Assembly (NCBI GenBank): GCA_963920635.1
Contig: OY987299.1
Span: forward strand, 69,422,692-69,486,691
Source of the DNA: Pseudeuparius sepicola
Taxonomy: Eukaryota > Arthropoda > Insecta > Coleoptera > Anthribidae
Direction: 5' to 3'
Length of the DNA stretch: 64,000 nt
Below are positions 25,022-36,318 of this stretch, one piece after another. Each line of letters opens with the position of its first letter. The stretch's first letter is position 1. Position numbers and translations under genes: made by a program. The notes below the pieces were generated by a model. The model was not told where the DNA came from and ran no database searches. It saw nothing but the letters and a program-made list of their open reading frames with translations.

Positions 25022-27362
25022 TGTCACGTTCTAAAATTCAAAAGTATCCAATTTCTTTCCTTTAGTGTTGTTATCTTGTAATTAATATAATAAACGTATC
25101 CACCTTAAGTATTATTGTCCACTATAGCAATATATGAATGGGAATATATCTGTATGTATGCATATAAATGATATAATGGGTACATACATTTATTTATATC
25201 TCTCTGATTATTTTAACTAGGTATTTTTTTTTCCTCTCATACAAAATAAATTAAAATAGTTCTTAGTAATTAAAAGTGGAATATTGATTTATTACTAAAT
25301 TGGTATGCTCTTAATTTAATATTCGCATTACTGCTTTAATGTATTATCTCCCTCCTAATTAGTTTAATATTCTTCTATCAGTTATCAAGGTATATTGCTG
25401 GTTGCCTTCGTTAAGTAGAATTTCATATATTTTACCCACGGTTATGTCACCTTAGGTAGCGTGGTTTATGAATTTATTTTACAAGGTACTTGTCCTGTAG
25501 AACTTATTTTTCCCGTTGCATTTTCTATTACAGAAGATTCCTTGATCTATATCTTCTACTTATTTGCCTGGCTATTTGTTGAGTCTAAGACTCTGGTGCG
25601 GCGCATTTGTGTGCAATTTATTTCTGGTCATTCGAAGTCAAACCGCTCCGCCCGCCAGTCTACCTGCACGTTATTCGTCATGGTTTTTTTATCAACTAGA
25701 ATCGGCAGTTAATTCGGTTCTTTTCGTCTTATATTTTTAAATATTATACTTTCCCCCAATTTAGCAATTTTCTGTTTTGTTCATGAATACCTTATTCTTC
25801 AGATCGTCACTAGATATTTCTACTAGCTAACTTTTGTTGTTAACGTTATTTCGATTGGAGTTGCATTGAGAAAAATTATTTAAATAATATTTATTTGGTC
25901 TCAGTATTTTCGCGCTAATTTCTGTCGTATCTTCGGCACCCACTCGAACCTGGCCATTTTTGTAAAGTCAGGTTCCGAACGGTAGTGGTCGTATATGTGC
26001 TCTCCACGTATTTTTCCTTTTCATGGAAATCCGTTATGGGATATAGTGGAAACATATAACTAAAGTTGCTGCTTGCTGTTATTTGTACGTTGGTTGCGTT
26101 TTTGGTTGATTTTGGAAGCAACTTACGGCTTATGCCGGATTTTTGACCACCACCTTCACAGAAGAATTTCGAGAAGTTTCGAGAACGACATTAAGCACGT
26201 CGATTGATTGGGTATTCCGAAAGGGAGCCTCAATTACATTAAGGCCGCTCTAGATCTACAGGAAGTGAGACCTATATTTGTTAACTTCAACTAATTTCCC
26301 TATTTTAGGGCCTTCTCTTCCCCCCCCCCTCTGACTAAGATTATCTGCCGAAGCAACGGTAGTGGACTACCTGGCTTTGCTCTGCATATTTTCCCGTCCA
26401 TAGAGTCAGTTATCCTGCTACTGATCTGTTATTTATGACCTGTTGTTGGTCACTGGTGTGAACCTTGCCGACACGCCATCCGTCGGCTAGAGGAGAGGCA
26501 CCGTCTGTCATTGGTTGGGAGGATCCAGCGCGGAAGAAATTCGAGATAAGTTTGTTCTGTGTTTGTGCCGTCTATTTGTGTAAACTAACCTTTTAATTTG
26601 TGTGTTCGCGAACCATTTATTTTATTTTGTTCTTCCTATAAGGGACAGCTCTATCCCCTGTCATTTTATACACGTTTGTGGTTGGTAGTTTTTTTTTTTA
26701 AATTGTATATTGGGCCCGTAAGGCTACACCTGTATGCGCATTATGTTTAACTAAATCACAATTATTATATTATTATACTATACAAAATATATTACATCTC
26801 GTGTAAACCGATTTGTGATCACAAGGGGGTATAATATCGCTCACATAGTGTATATTCTAGTGAAGCTTTCTTTAATTAATAATAATTATAATCAGTATAA
26901 TAATAGTTTTGGTCCTACGACTGACCCGTTTTCATTGTTTACTTGATGTGTACATCAAACCCTAATTTATAATCTGCTAAATACAGAGTGTTATGGATTG
27001 AACAGTCCCTTTTTTTGCGTTACATAATATATATGGTTTATGTTTTTTTTTGTTCCTTCGGCGAGTGGTTGTAGTTGATTGCCGGTAGTGGTTTACTTAA
27101 CAATGGTAGATCTTCTGACTTAGATCGCTTGAGTCAGTGGCGCTAATATTTAAAGAATCTGTAACTTTCATCGACTCCACGACCCGAGTCTAGCTAGGGC
27201 ACCTTTGCAACGCTCCCGCAACCACTTACGGGCAGTTTTCTCAAATCTACCATCATTCTAAACAGCCACAGGGAACGGAGTAAGTAACAATAATTATTAT
27301 CGATTATATTATCCCTCTTTTTTTTTTAAGGAAAAAATCTACCCAAAAAATTTAGCGTGGCA
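25022..27362 (+). repeat. 3' LTR of Gypsy element 2
   Basis: 2341 bp, preceded by a purine tract. Contains the about 300-bp block (26382-26685) missing from the 5' LTR. Confidence 0.9.
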
Positions 27363-27366
27363 AAGT

Positions 27367-28240
27367 GTAAGGCATTTAATTAGAATATGTAAGTCGGGAA
27401 GAATAAATACATTACAAGAAGTAACTGCAAGGTGGAATAGAGAAACTGGAATGAATGTTTCCAGAGAATGCTGTCACAAATATATCCACAAGAGTAGTCT
27501 TAGTTTTTATAAGGTATGTTTGATAGTTATTTCTTTGTGGTATAAATTTTCAATTTTTTAAATCATGGGTCAACGAAAAAACATTGTTGACGGAAACTCA
27601 AAAAAAGGAATCGTTTCATTTGGGCCAAATCAAAGCTTTTATGGACCAAACATGACTAGGACAAAGTTATCTATAGTGACGAAAGCAAATTTGATGTCTG
27701 TGTGGGAGATCACCGAAAGTGTGTGATTCGGGAAAAAAACAGAAGCATTCCATAAGGATTGCTTCAAAAGGACTGTAAAGTTTCCATATGGCATCATGGT
27801 GTGGGGTTGTATGTTGGCCAAAGGGTTGGGAACTTTACAATTTATTGATATTGAAGGCACAGTAAACACAGCCAAATACCAAGATATCCTTGAACATTCG
27901 CTTTTACCAAGTGGAGCAAAGTTACATCCATTTGGAGATTTTATCTTTCAACAGGACGGAGCCTCATGCCATATGGCTAAATCTACAAAAATGAATGGGA
28001 GAACATGACATTAAGGTTTTGTCACATCCCTCTAGCAGCCCGCATCTTATTCCAATAGAGACACTTTCGCACAAAATGCCTAAGAAATTATCCCCAGCAT
28101 ACTTTACCACAACTACATGCTAAATTGCAAGAAATATAAGATAGTTTCACCGCTAAACTCTGTGAAGGCCTAGTATATACAATGCCTAGTACAGTTCAGG
28201 CTGTTATTCGAGCTAAGAGCAACGTTACGTCTTATTAATT
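27367..28240 (+). pseudogene. Tc1-like transposase, C-terminal catalytic part
   Basis: Continues the gene cut at 17987. Seen in several frames: CHKYIHKSSLSFYK, then a 60-70 bp AT-rich interruption (about 27512-27575, starting GTATGT, possibly an intron although no clear acceptor is present), KRFIWAKSK, YSDESKFDVCVGD (first catalytic Asp), FPYGIMVWGCMLAKGLGTL, FQQDGASCHMAKST (second Asp) and a SHPSSSPHLIPIE block that carries the final acidic residue. Transposase cuts and pastes the element at TA sites. At least three frameshifts make it inactive. Confidence 0.85.
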
Positions 28241-28515
28241 TTTATTTTAATTTGTTAAAAACCGTTTGTTCCAATATTTAATTGTCAACATTTTTCGAAT
28301 ATTAAACAATTAATTAAATAGTAATCAACAAAAAATATATAATGACACCGTAAAAATAGTTCCATAAATCATATAAAATGTTGCTAATTTCATAATTACA
28401 ATAAAAAAATAGATTAAAGAATTTCGGTAAATTCAAGTGCGTCCTTACCTTGGATTTTGACTTTCAGATTTTGAACTCTAGAGTTCAAGGTCAAATGAGT
28501 TAGAAGCTGCTATAT

Positions 28516-29839
28516 TGTCGTGTTGGGGGGATGCATAACCTTGGCACGTAAGACAACTCCAGAAAAACAAATATAATTTATTATAAAAAAATAGAAAATA
28601 AAAGTATAAAAAATACTCCCCCCTCCGGAATCGCTCACCCCGAGCAAGTAAGCTTGACTCGTCACTTGGGTTTTTACAATGGAATTGAATTGAAATATTG
28701 ACAGAATAATGGCAAAATATACTTAACAGAAAAAATCTAAAAGCGAAAAGAAACTTACAAAAATTATTTAGCTTTTACAATAATTAAACATAACAAAATT
28801 TCTTTGAGAGCAGATACACATGGGAGACTTGGAAAACATTGGACACATGCAGGTTACTTGTCTTCTTGTCTTTTTTTCTTCAAACCTCTTCTCTATTCGT
28901 GATTCTTCTTGACCTTACCAGCTCTGGTAACAGCTCAGGATACGGGTCCATCTTGCAGCGCCGGCTTAGTCAGGGGTTTTGGCGTTTCCCACTGCAACTA
29001 TGCCATGGCCTTCTTTATGGATCCCATTTCCATTTTGTCATCATTGACCCCCATTCACGTACCAACCATTTACTCATGTTGGTATACGTGGGAACCTTAG
29101 TAGAACGCAGCTTCTCCACCATAACCATTTTGTGTCCGTGTTTCCTCTGTCAATCCCCGTGTATGCCTCTTTGTGACGACATTACTAAGATATTGAAAAA
29201 ACAATTTTTTATAAATACATAAAATCAACTAAATAGGTATACAGTTATTTATGAAAAATAAAAACAATAAAAAATATGCATTATGGTTACGAGGATTTCT
29301 TAATTACTATGACATATGTGGGTATACATGACACGGCTACTACTAAAATACATATAACTATTATCTGGTACCAGTTTAATTTAAAGAATTTTTTTTCTCG
29401 TTTCATTTTTTGTCGACAATTCATTTAAATCACTCTTATTAATGCCTAGGCCTAGGACTTTACATTCATTCTCAGATTCATTCTCTCATATACACATAAC
29501 CTGCAGTTTTAATAGGAGTCATTAATTATTTCCACCCCTTGATAGTAAATTTCCATTGTAAAATACTAATTGTCCACCTAAAATAATTTTCATATTACGT
29601 TCGAGAAAACTTGATACTTATCTTTTTTTTTCTCTGCTAGTCCTTTCGCTCCATTCCATATTATCGTCATGTATCCAGTGATTTGTCATATCAAATCCTT
29701 ATCGTCTACATATATAACAGCTATCTATTGTACTATTTTTAATTGCTTATGCTGTAATTATAGATATGGTGGCCACCTAAAAATAAATAAAATAATCTTA
29801 TTATACTATATTACAACCTATGCCCTAAGAGGAAGAAAT
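28516..29839 (-). repeat. 3' LTR and 3' non-coding region of Gypsy element 3
   Basis: 28516-28610 matches the start of the other LTR (35932-36026) almost perfectly. After that the two diverge completely. The LTR may end near 29185 (TGTGACGACA, close to the CACGACA end of the other LTR). No coding sequence is supported; a 127-codon plus-strand frame at 28839-29222 has no family motif. Confidence 0.6.
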
Positions 29840-31847
29840 TTAAGGCTCGGCAATTTCCGGCTCGGGGCTCCAGGGATCGTGGTAGTCCAGAATCCTGCTC
29901 ACGTGGACCACATCTGTCTTGGCATTTTTAGTCAGTCCCATTCTTACCTCGTAAGTTACTGGCCCTAACTTACGGATAATTTCGTAAGGCCCAAAATACT
30001 TCAGCAACAATTTCTCTGACCTGCCAATTTTTCTAACAGGGGTAAATACTTTGACTTTATCACCCTGTTTAAATTCTACGTGCCTATGGTTGCCATCGTA
30101 ACGCCTTTTGTCGTAATGGTGCTGTTTTTCAACGTTTTCTACAGCTAAATTTCTTGCTGCCAATGCCCTGTCCCTAATCTTTTTTATATCTTCGAATACT
30201 AACACCTGTTCATTTAAACTGGCATCTGTGGGGAGGACAGGATGCCTAGCATAAACTAAAAAGAATGGACTCAACCCTGTCGTACCTTGTGGAGCAGTAT
30301 TATATGCCAATTGCGCATGTGGCACGAAATGATCCCAGTCATCTTGTTTTTCAGACGTATATTTACTAAGCATGGCCGCAATAGTGGCATTCATTCTTTC
30401 TGTCGCCCCATTACATTGCGGATGATATGACGTCGTCTGTTATTTAATTATACCCATAACTCTTAACAACTCATTCAAAAATTCTGACCTAAACACTTGA
30501 CCTCTATCTGACAACATTTCTCTTGGACACCCATGGTTTCTAATAACATTTTTAAAAATAAAATTGGCAACTGTATTGGCCTTACCATTAGGAATTGCTT
30601 CCATTTCGACATATCGAGTAGCATAATCTGTGGCCACAACTATAAAAGTGTTATTATTTGAGGACTTTTTAAATGGCCCTAATAAATCTATTCCTACCTT
30701 TTGAAACGGCAACCCCACTGAAATTGGTTGCAATAACCCTGTTGGTTTCCTGTTTGTCATTCCCCTTTGTGCTTGACAGTCCCGACAACCCTTAACATAT
30801 TTTTCTACATCTTTTGGTAGACCATCCCAAAAATACCTATCCTTAAGTTTTTCAGTAGTTTTTGATATACCTAAATGTCCTGCCAACGGTTCATTGTGAT
30901 TTGAAAATAATATTTCTTGAACCAAATGCCTTGGTATTACCAACAAGTCTTCGTTCCCTGTTACTGATGGATTCTTCTTATACAACACATTATCTATTAG
31001 TATAAAATTGTTTGCTCTTTTACGTAAGGCTATATCAATTCCTTCTGAATTTGGGTCACACACGGCTTCAATTAATTTTTTAACTTTGGGATCTTTCTGT
31101 TGTTCCTCGGCCATCTTGTCACTGGATAGTGCAAATGTGGGGATGTCAAAACTTTCCTCTTCTTCGCCTTCTCGTGGAGGTAATACTGCATTTCGCGATA
31201 AACAATCTACATCTTTATGTCTTGCTCCCGATTTGTAAATTATTTCATAATCGAATTCATTTAATTTTATTAGCCATCTCGCAAGTCTTCCTGTTGCATT
31301 TTCTGATTTTTTCAAAAAACATAGGGCATGATGATCCGTTTTTATCTTTACAGGCTTTCCATAGATAAAATGCCTAAAATAAGTTAATCCAAATATAATT
31401 CCTAGGGCTTCCAGCTCTGAGATAGTATAGTTTTTCTCGGCCTTTGTCAATGTTCTACTTCCGTAAGCTATTGGATGCATTTCCCCGTTACTTTCCTGCA
31501 ACAATATTACACCAAGCCCATCTTTGCATGCATCCGATCTCAATTCACATCCCACGTTTGGATTAAAATGCACTAGAACGAGAGCCTCTGTTAATTTTTG
31601 TTTCAATTGCTGAAATGCTACGTCTTGTTCCCATCCCCACTTAAATCCAGGGTCATTTTTTGTAATCTCGTACAACGGCCTGGCTATTCGAGAGAAGTTA
31701 TTAATAAATTTCCATTTGCATAGTCCCAAAAAACTGCACATTACGTTTGCTTTTGGGCTTTGGAAAATTTTCTATTGCCATCAATTTTTCTGGATCTGGC
31801 GCTAATCCACCCCCGTTTACAATGTGACCCAATACTTTAACTTCCGG
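29840..31847 (-). pseudogene. Pol C-terminal part of Gypsy element 3 (RNase H and integrase)
   Basis: Continues the RT frame after an in-frame TGA (at 31848-31850) and a frameshift near 31740. RNase H: CELRSDACKDGLGVIL and KTDHHALCFL. Integrase: GHLGISKTTEKL and CRDCQAQRG (HHCC), VGIDLLGPFKK (first Asp), MLSDRGQVFRSEF (second Asp). A TAA at 30440 splits the core just before SYHPQCNGATERMN (catalytic Glu, about 30380-30420). The C-terminal part has KQGDKVKVFTP and KYFGPYEI and ends in HVSRILDYHDPW, the GPY/F-type tail of Gypsy integrases. The motifs are well kept, so the copy is only lightly decayed. Confidence 0.88.
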
Positions 31848-33680
31848 TCAGGCAAAATTGCACTTGGTTGGCTTCAACGTAAGCCCTGCTTTTCTTAGAC
31901 GCTCAAATACTTCTTCTAATTTTGTCAAATGCTCTTCAAAAGTTTCAGAAAACACAATAATGTCGTCCAGATAAATCAATAAACTGGACCATTTAAGTCC
32001 TCTGAATACTCTGTCCGCAAGATCAGAAAAAGTTGAAGGAGCATTACACAGTCCGAATGGGAGTTTATTAAATTCATATAAGCCGTGCCCAGGGGTTACA
32101 AACGCTGTATATTCCTTAGACGATTCTTCCATTTCAACTTGCCAATAACCGCTGAATAAATCTAATGTCGAAAAATATTTTGACTTTCCAAAATACGTTA
32201 AAATCTCTTCTATATTAGGAAGGGGATAATTTGATTTCTTGGATATCTCATTTAGTTTTCTATAATCGAGGCAAAATCTCGTTTTTTCACTTTCTCCCTT
32301 CTTTTTTACTAAAACTATTGGGCTAGAAAATGGTGACTGTGATGGACGAATGACATTTGTAGACAACATTTCCTCAATTTGCGTGTCAATCAATTCTCTT
32401 TCTTTTTGCGAAACTTTATATGGTTTACTTTTAAATGGCCTATGTTCCGTTAATTCTATTTTATGCTTTACTATATTTGTTGAGCCCATCTCGCTAGCTT
32501 CTGTGGCAAAAACGTCCCTATAAGAATTTATTAAGTGTGTGACTTGAATTTCTTCTCTCTTTGTTAAATTTGTTCCTAATTTATAAGTTTTTTCTAACTT
32601 AATTTGATCATTTCTCTCTTGCGCCCCTATGGTATAAATTTTTTCCTCGATAAAAGTATTTTCCTCTTGCAAAAAGGCAATTGTGGCGCCCTTATGTAAT
32701 ACCTGAGGCATGTTTGACATATTCTTGACCTGTACTATCCTACCATTTCCTCGAGTTATTAAATTTGTCGACTTAATTAATAAACCTCTTTTAATTAAAT
32801 AATGTTCATTTGGCTTTAGTGCGTGCTTCTGTGGTGACTCCCCTAGAATTTTTACAGATACATTTTTGATTTCATAAGCCCCTAATCTAGTGCCTTCTTT
32901 TATTGCAATTTTAGTCTCAACTTCATATTTTGCCTTTTGGTCCGAATGTTCCCTTACTAAAAAAACTGGTTCACTAATATTTTTACTTGCCTTTATTTTA
33001 TTATGCTCTTGTTTCTTGCCCTTATTTGGATTAAATTTACAAACTAAAATTGCAATGTCCGTGTCCTTAAAAATACAAGAAATAATATTTTCCACTATAT
33101 CCCACTCAAGGTGGTCCAAACCACACCCTAATCTTGGAATTGCTAACTTTTTTACTTTATATTTTACAACATGTTCCTTAAGCTTTCTTAACGATTCCCA
33201 CAAATTTTCATATGTTGGTTTTTCACGTGAATAACTTTTTGTCACTAAGTAATAAATAAATCGCGATTGATCTTTCAGTACGGCTAAGCCTCCTTTTTCT
33301 TGTTTTTGTTTTTTAAGTTCATCAATACGTCCAAATTTTTCTTTAAATTTTAGTGCTATCCCTTTAGACATTTCTAAATCAGCCGCTACACAATGTGCCA
33401 AAGAATACCCTTGACTTACGAAAAATAAATCATCAAAACATTCCGTTAATTTAACTTTTAAATTCTTCCCTCTAAAATCTGTACAACTATCACGAAAAAA
33501 TTGATAAGATTGTGTACTGCATGGAGTTTCAGTTGAAGGTACTTTGCAATTTGTTTGGCTTTGGAAACATCGATTTATTTCATAATTTTTGTTAATAATA
33601 AAATCTGTAATTTTAGACACCATGACCTCGAAATTTAAAGAATTGTTATTGTTATTGATATTCTGTCGTGAGTAGTTCAT
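31848..33680 (-). CDS. Pol N-terminal frame: macrodomain fused to reverse transcriptase
   Basis: 610 codons, ATG at 33680-33678, TGA at 31850-31848. Residues about 75-217 are a macrodomain of the TARG1/OARD1 type: SLAHCVAADLEMSKGIA, FKEKFG, YYLVTKSYSREKPTYENL and IPRLGCGLDHLEWD. In human TARG1 the catalytic residues are Lys84 and Asp125; the aligned residues here are Lys148 (YLVTK) and Asp189 (GCGLD), both present. That family removes ADP-ribose from glutamate and deacetylates O-acetyl-ADP-ribose; activity here is inferred. Residues about 235-400 are the usual pre-RT linker, then [34 protein letters not shown] and IYLDDIIVF (residues 569-577). The frame starts 27 bp after the gag-protease stop, across a TTAA-repeat spacer, so the macrodomain leads the pol protein. 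The TGA right after RT would truncate the product. Confidence 0.9.
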   Translation of the reverse strand: MNYSRQNINNNNNSLNFEVMVSKITDFIINKNYEINRCFQSQTNCKVPSTETPCSTQSYQFFRDSCTDFRGKNLKVKLTECFDDLFFVSQGYSLAHCVAADLEMSKGIALKFKEKFGRIDELKKQKQEKGGLAVLKDQSRFIYYLVTKSYSREKPTYENLWESLRKLKEHVVKYKVKKLAIPRLGCGLDHLEWDIVENIISCIFKDTDIAILVCKFNPNKGKKQEHNKIKASKNISEPVFLVREHSDQKAKYEVETKIAIKEGTRLGAYEIKNVSVKILGESPQKHALKPNEHYLIKRGLLIKSTNLITRGNGRIVQVKNMSNMPQVLHKGATIAFLQEENTFIEEKIYTIGAQERNDQIKLEKTYKLGTNLTKREEIQVTHLINSYRDVFATEASEMGSTNIVKHKIELTEHRPFKSKPYKVSQKERELIDTQIEEMLSTNVIRPSQSPFSSPIVLVKKKGESEKTRFCLDYRKLNEISKKSNYPLPNIEEILTYFGKSKYFSTLDLFSGYWQVEMEESSKEYTAFVTPGHGLYEFNKLPFGLCNAPSTFSDLADRVFRGLKWSSLLIYLDDIIVFSETFEEHLTKLEEVFERLRKAGLTLKPTKCNFA

Positions 33681-33706
33681 GTTATTAATTAATTAATTAA
33701 TTAATA

Positions 33707-35637
33707 TTAACCCCGTGCGTTTTGCTGACTGCGACAATAATTATTACGTCGATGATCCAGTGGCCTACTTGCCCATTGTTTATGTTTATATGAATTAAAA
33801 CTTGGCCTTGGCCTAAAATAATGTCTTCTGTGAAAGTAATTTCTATTATTAAAAAAATTATTACGGTTGAGATGCAATCTTTTGGGAGAATAATCATTTG
33901 GAACCTTATTTTCTAAAGAAATTGTAAAACATGAAGTTTCGTTATTTTCGGAATTCGAATTTGTAAAAATTGTTGTGGAATCATTATTTGTTTTAAGAGT
34001 AATTTTTCCTTCATGCGTATATATAATTGCCTTATGACTAACTAAAAATTTCATTCCCAAAATAATATTAGCTGAAAAATTATGTACGACTAAAGCTTCA
34101 CAGGATGTAAAAAAATTGTTAAAATTTAGCGAAATCATTTTTCTTCCTAAAACGGGGAGTCTACCTCCACCAGCACCTACAACATGTGTTGCAACTCTGT
34201 TTAAGCTATTTAAATCACTATTTTGGAGAAAATCTGTAGACACTATCTTTTCTTTAGACCCTGTATCTATGATAACTGTCGAAACTATTCCATTTATAAA
34301 CCCTTGGACAGTAAATATTTCTGAATGATCATCGAATGCGGCATAACTATTACAGACGATCACACCATCCTGCGTAAACAACTGACGGGGAATTTGAGGA
34401 GCTTTGTCTATCACCTTTGAATTTTTTTTTAAATCTTGCAACGTAATTTTCGTCCCTTTTGCGTTTGTTAACCAGTATAAATGATATTCGGAAACTTCAT
34501 TTAACCCATTTTCAAAAAATTTTGTAAATTCTTTTACATTCATCGTTGAATCGTAATCATTGTATAAATATACAAGTTCAAAATAATACTCTAACATTGA
34601 TTTGTCTTATAATTATTACGTCGATGATCCAGTGGCCTACTTGCCCATTGTTTATGTTTATATGAATTAAAACTTGGCCTTGGCCTAAAATAATGTCTTC
34701 TGTGAAAGTAATTTCTATTATTAAAAAAATTATTACGGTGGAGATGCAATCTTTTGGGAGAATAATCATTTGGAACCTTATTTTCTAAAGAAATTGTAAA
34801 ACATGAAGTTTCGTTATTTTCGGAATTCGAATTTGTAAAAATTGTTGTGGAATCATTATTTGTTTTAAAAGTAATTTTTCCTTCATGCGTATATAAAATT
34901 GCCTTATGACTAACTAAAAATTTCATTCCCAAAATAATATTAACTGAAAAATTATGTACGACTAAAGCATCACAGGATGTAAAAAAATTGTTAAAATTTA
35001 TCGAAATCTTTTTTCTTCCTAAAACGGGGAGTCTACCTCCACCAGCACCTACAACATGTGTTGCAACTCTGTTTAAGCTATTTAAATCACTATTTTGGAG
35101 AAAATCTGTAGACACTATATTTTCTTTAGACCCTGTATATATGATAACTGTCGAAACTATTCCATTTATAAACCCTTGGACAGTAAATATTTCTGAATGA
35201 TCATCGAATGCGGCATAACTATTACAGACGATCACACCATCCTGCGTAAACAACTGACGGGGAATTTGAGGAGCTTTGTCTATCACCTTTGAAAATTTTT
35301 TTAAACCTTGCAACATAATTTCCGTCCCTTTTGCGTTTGTTAACCAGTATAAATGATATTTGGAAACTTCATTTAACCCATTTTCAAAAAATTTTGTAAA
35401 TTCTTTTACATTCATCGTTGAATCGTAATCATTGTATAAATATACAAGTTCAAAATAATACTCTAACATCGATTTGTCTTGCTTTAAATTTTGTAGTTTC
35501 TCAAGCAACTCCTTTTTTCTCAACTCGGTATCCTCAAATTCCTCTAAAAATGCTGCAACTACGTCAGTCCATGTCTTAGAAAAATTATACTCCTTTCCGC
35601 CATATATTCTTACACGGATGGAACATAGGAGGAGCAA
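33707..35637 (-). pseudogene. Gag and duplicated aspartic protease of Gypsy element 3
   Basis: The start (35637) reads through a gag capsid end (WTDVVAAFLEEFED, LRKKELLEKLQNLKQ, MLEYYFELVYLYNDYD), then TFTVQGFINGIVSTVII and the protease site. An 872-bp segment is tandemly repeated, so gag end and protease occur twice. In the upstream copy the active site is YTGS (Asp to Tyr, codon at 35137-35139); in the copy next to pol it is DTGS (34265-34267), intact. The tail of each copy is Arg/Asn/Phe/Tyr-rich (NNRNYFHRRHYF), probably a nucleic-acid-binding end without CCHC knuckles. 872 is not a multiple of three, so the duplication shifts frame between copies. The full gag N-terminus is not recognisable. 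Confidence 0.8.
33737..35480. repeat. 872-bp tandem duplication inside gag-protease
   Basis: 33737-34608 and 34609-35480 align end to end at a constant offset of 872 bp with scattered point changes. The unit starts ATAATTATTACGTCGATG and ends GATTTGTCTT. Confidence 0.95.
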
Positions 35638-35931
35638 CGTAAGGGGGAAAAACAGGAACTAAACACGATTGTGCTTGGGATATCGTAGGAGCCGACATTA
35701 TGGAGAGGAATATAAATGTTCAAAATTAATTAAAAATAGCCCCTAAAAACCAAAAATAAAATTCTTACTTCCAAAATTATGCATTACACGACCACAGTGC
35801 AGTTAACTAGATTCCCTAGTCGGCAACATTTCGTTGCCTAGCACAACTAAACTGCTTTGCCCTTTGCGAGAAACTGAAACTAGTAAATTTTGGAGAATTT
35901 ACTCCGAGAAAGACAAGGCGCCTCCACCATT

Positions 35932-36314
35932 TGTCGTGTTGGGGGGATGCATAACCTTGGCAAGTAAGACAACTCCAGAAAAACAAATATAATTTATTAT
36001 AAAAAAATAGAAAATAAAAGTATAAAAAAGAATAATAAAAATAAAAGAAATACTTACAATTGCAATTTGAAATTGAAGAGTAACTTAAACCTTGACTTGG
36101 ACCCTCTTTACACTTGATGTGGGGAGCAACCCCTGCATGGTGCTTCCCACCAGGCAGGCCACCTTTCCCCGAACACCACTAGCACCCAAGTGTCGAGCCA
36201 ATTCGTGCTCTCGATACGCGAGGCCACCAATATTGTTTTGTCAGCAGAATAAATTTATTAATGTTTGTCCTAATTAAAAATCTCATCTACAGGGGGATTG
36301 TAATTTTCACGACA
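35932..36314 (-). repeat. 5' LTR of Gypsy element 3
   Basis: 383 bp, TGTCGTG...CACGACA, followed by ATAT. Just inside it on the minus strand is TGGTGGAGGCGCC, a possible primer-binding site. Confidence 0.75.
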
Positions 36315-36318
36315 ATAT

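Larger units (their letters stand above)
17988..27362 (+). mobile_element. Ty3/Gypsy element 2, plus strand, 9.4 kb
   Basis: Full-length but decayed. Two LTRs of over 2 kb (TGTCACG...CGTGGCA) are flanked by the 4-bp duplication AAGT (17984-17987, 27363-27366). After the 5' LTR comes a primer-binding-like TTGGCAACCAACGTGGGGCC (20084-20103), and before the 3' LTR a purine-rich GAGCAGAGGGAGAG. The internal order is gag, protease, RT, RNase H, integrase. No env. It entered the Tc1 transposase gene. The two LTRs are close to identical apart from indels, so the insertion is fairly recent, yet the coding frames contain several stops and frameshifts. Confidence 0.92.
17517..28427 (+). mobile_element. 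Tc1/mariner transposon, split by Gypsy element 2
   Basis: Terminal inverted repeats start CCGAAATTCTTT at 17517 and end in its complement at 28427; similarity runs about 130 bp inwards (for example GATATTCGAAAAATG and its complement). TA flanks both ends (17515-17516, 28428-28429). Without the nested LTR element and one AAGT copy the transposon is about 1.53 kb, normal for Tc1-type elements. The interior encodes a degenerate Tc1-like transposase in two separated pieces. Confidence 0.88.
28516..36314 (-). mobile_element. Ty3/Gypsy element 3, minus strand, macrodomain-bearing
   Basis: Bounded by TGTCGTG (28516) and CACGACA (36308-36314), with a 4-bp duplication ATAT (28512-28515 and 36315-36318). 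It codes on the minus strand for gag, a duplicated protease region, a macrodomain, RT, RNase H and integrase. The 5' LTR is 35932-36314. The 3' LTR shares only about 95 bp with it, so the two LTRs are not normal sister copies. The element is near-complete but carries an in-frame TGA, a frameshift and a TAA in pol. Confidence 0.88.

Noticed and set aside
28839..29222. 127-codon plus-strand frame inside the 3' region of Gypsy element 3
   Set aside because: Lies opposite to the element's coding strand, with no recognisable domain.
33030..33458. Macrodomain as a separate host gene or contamination
   Set aside because: It is in one uninterrupted frame with a Gypsy RT, within LTR ends flanked by a target duplication, and has the same base composition as the rest of the element.
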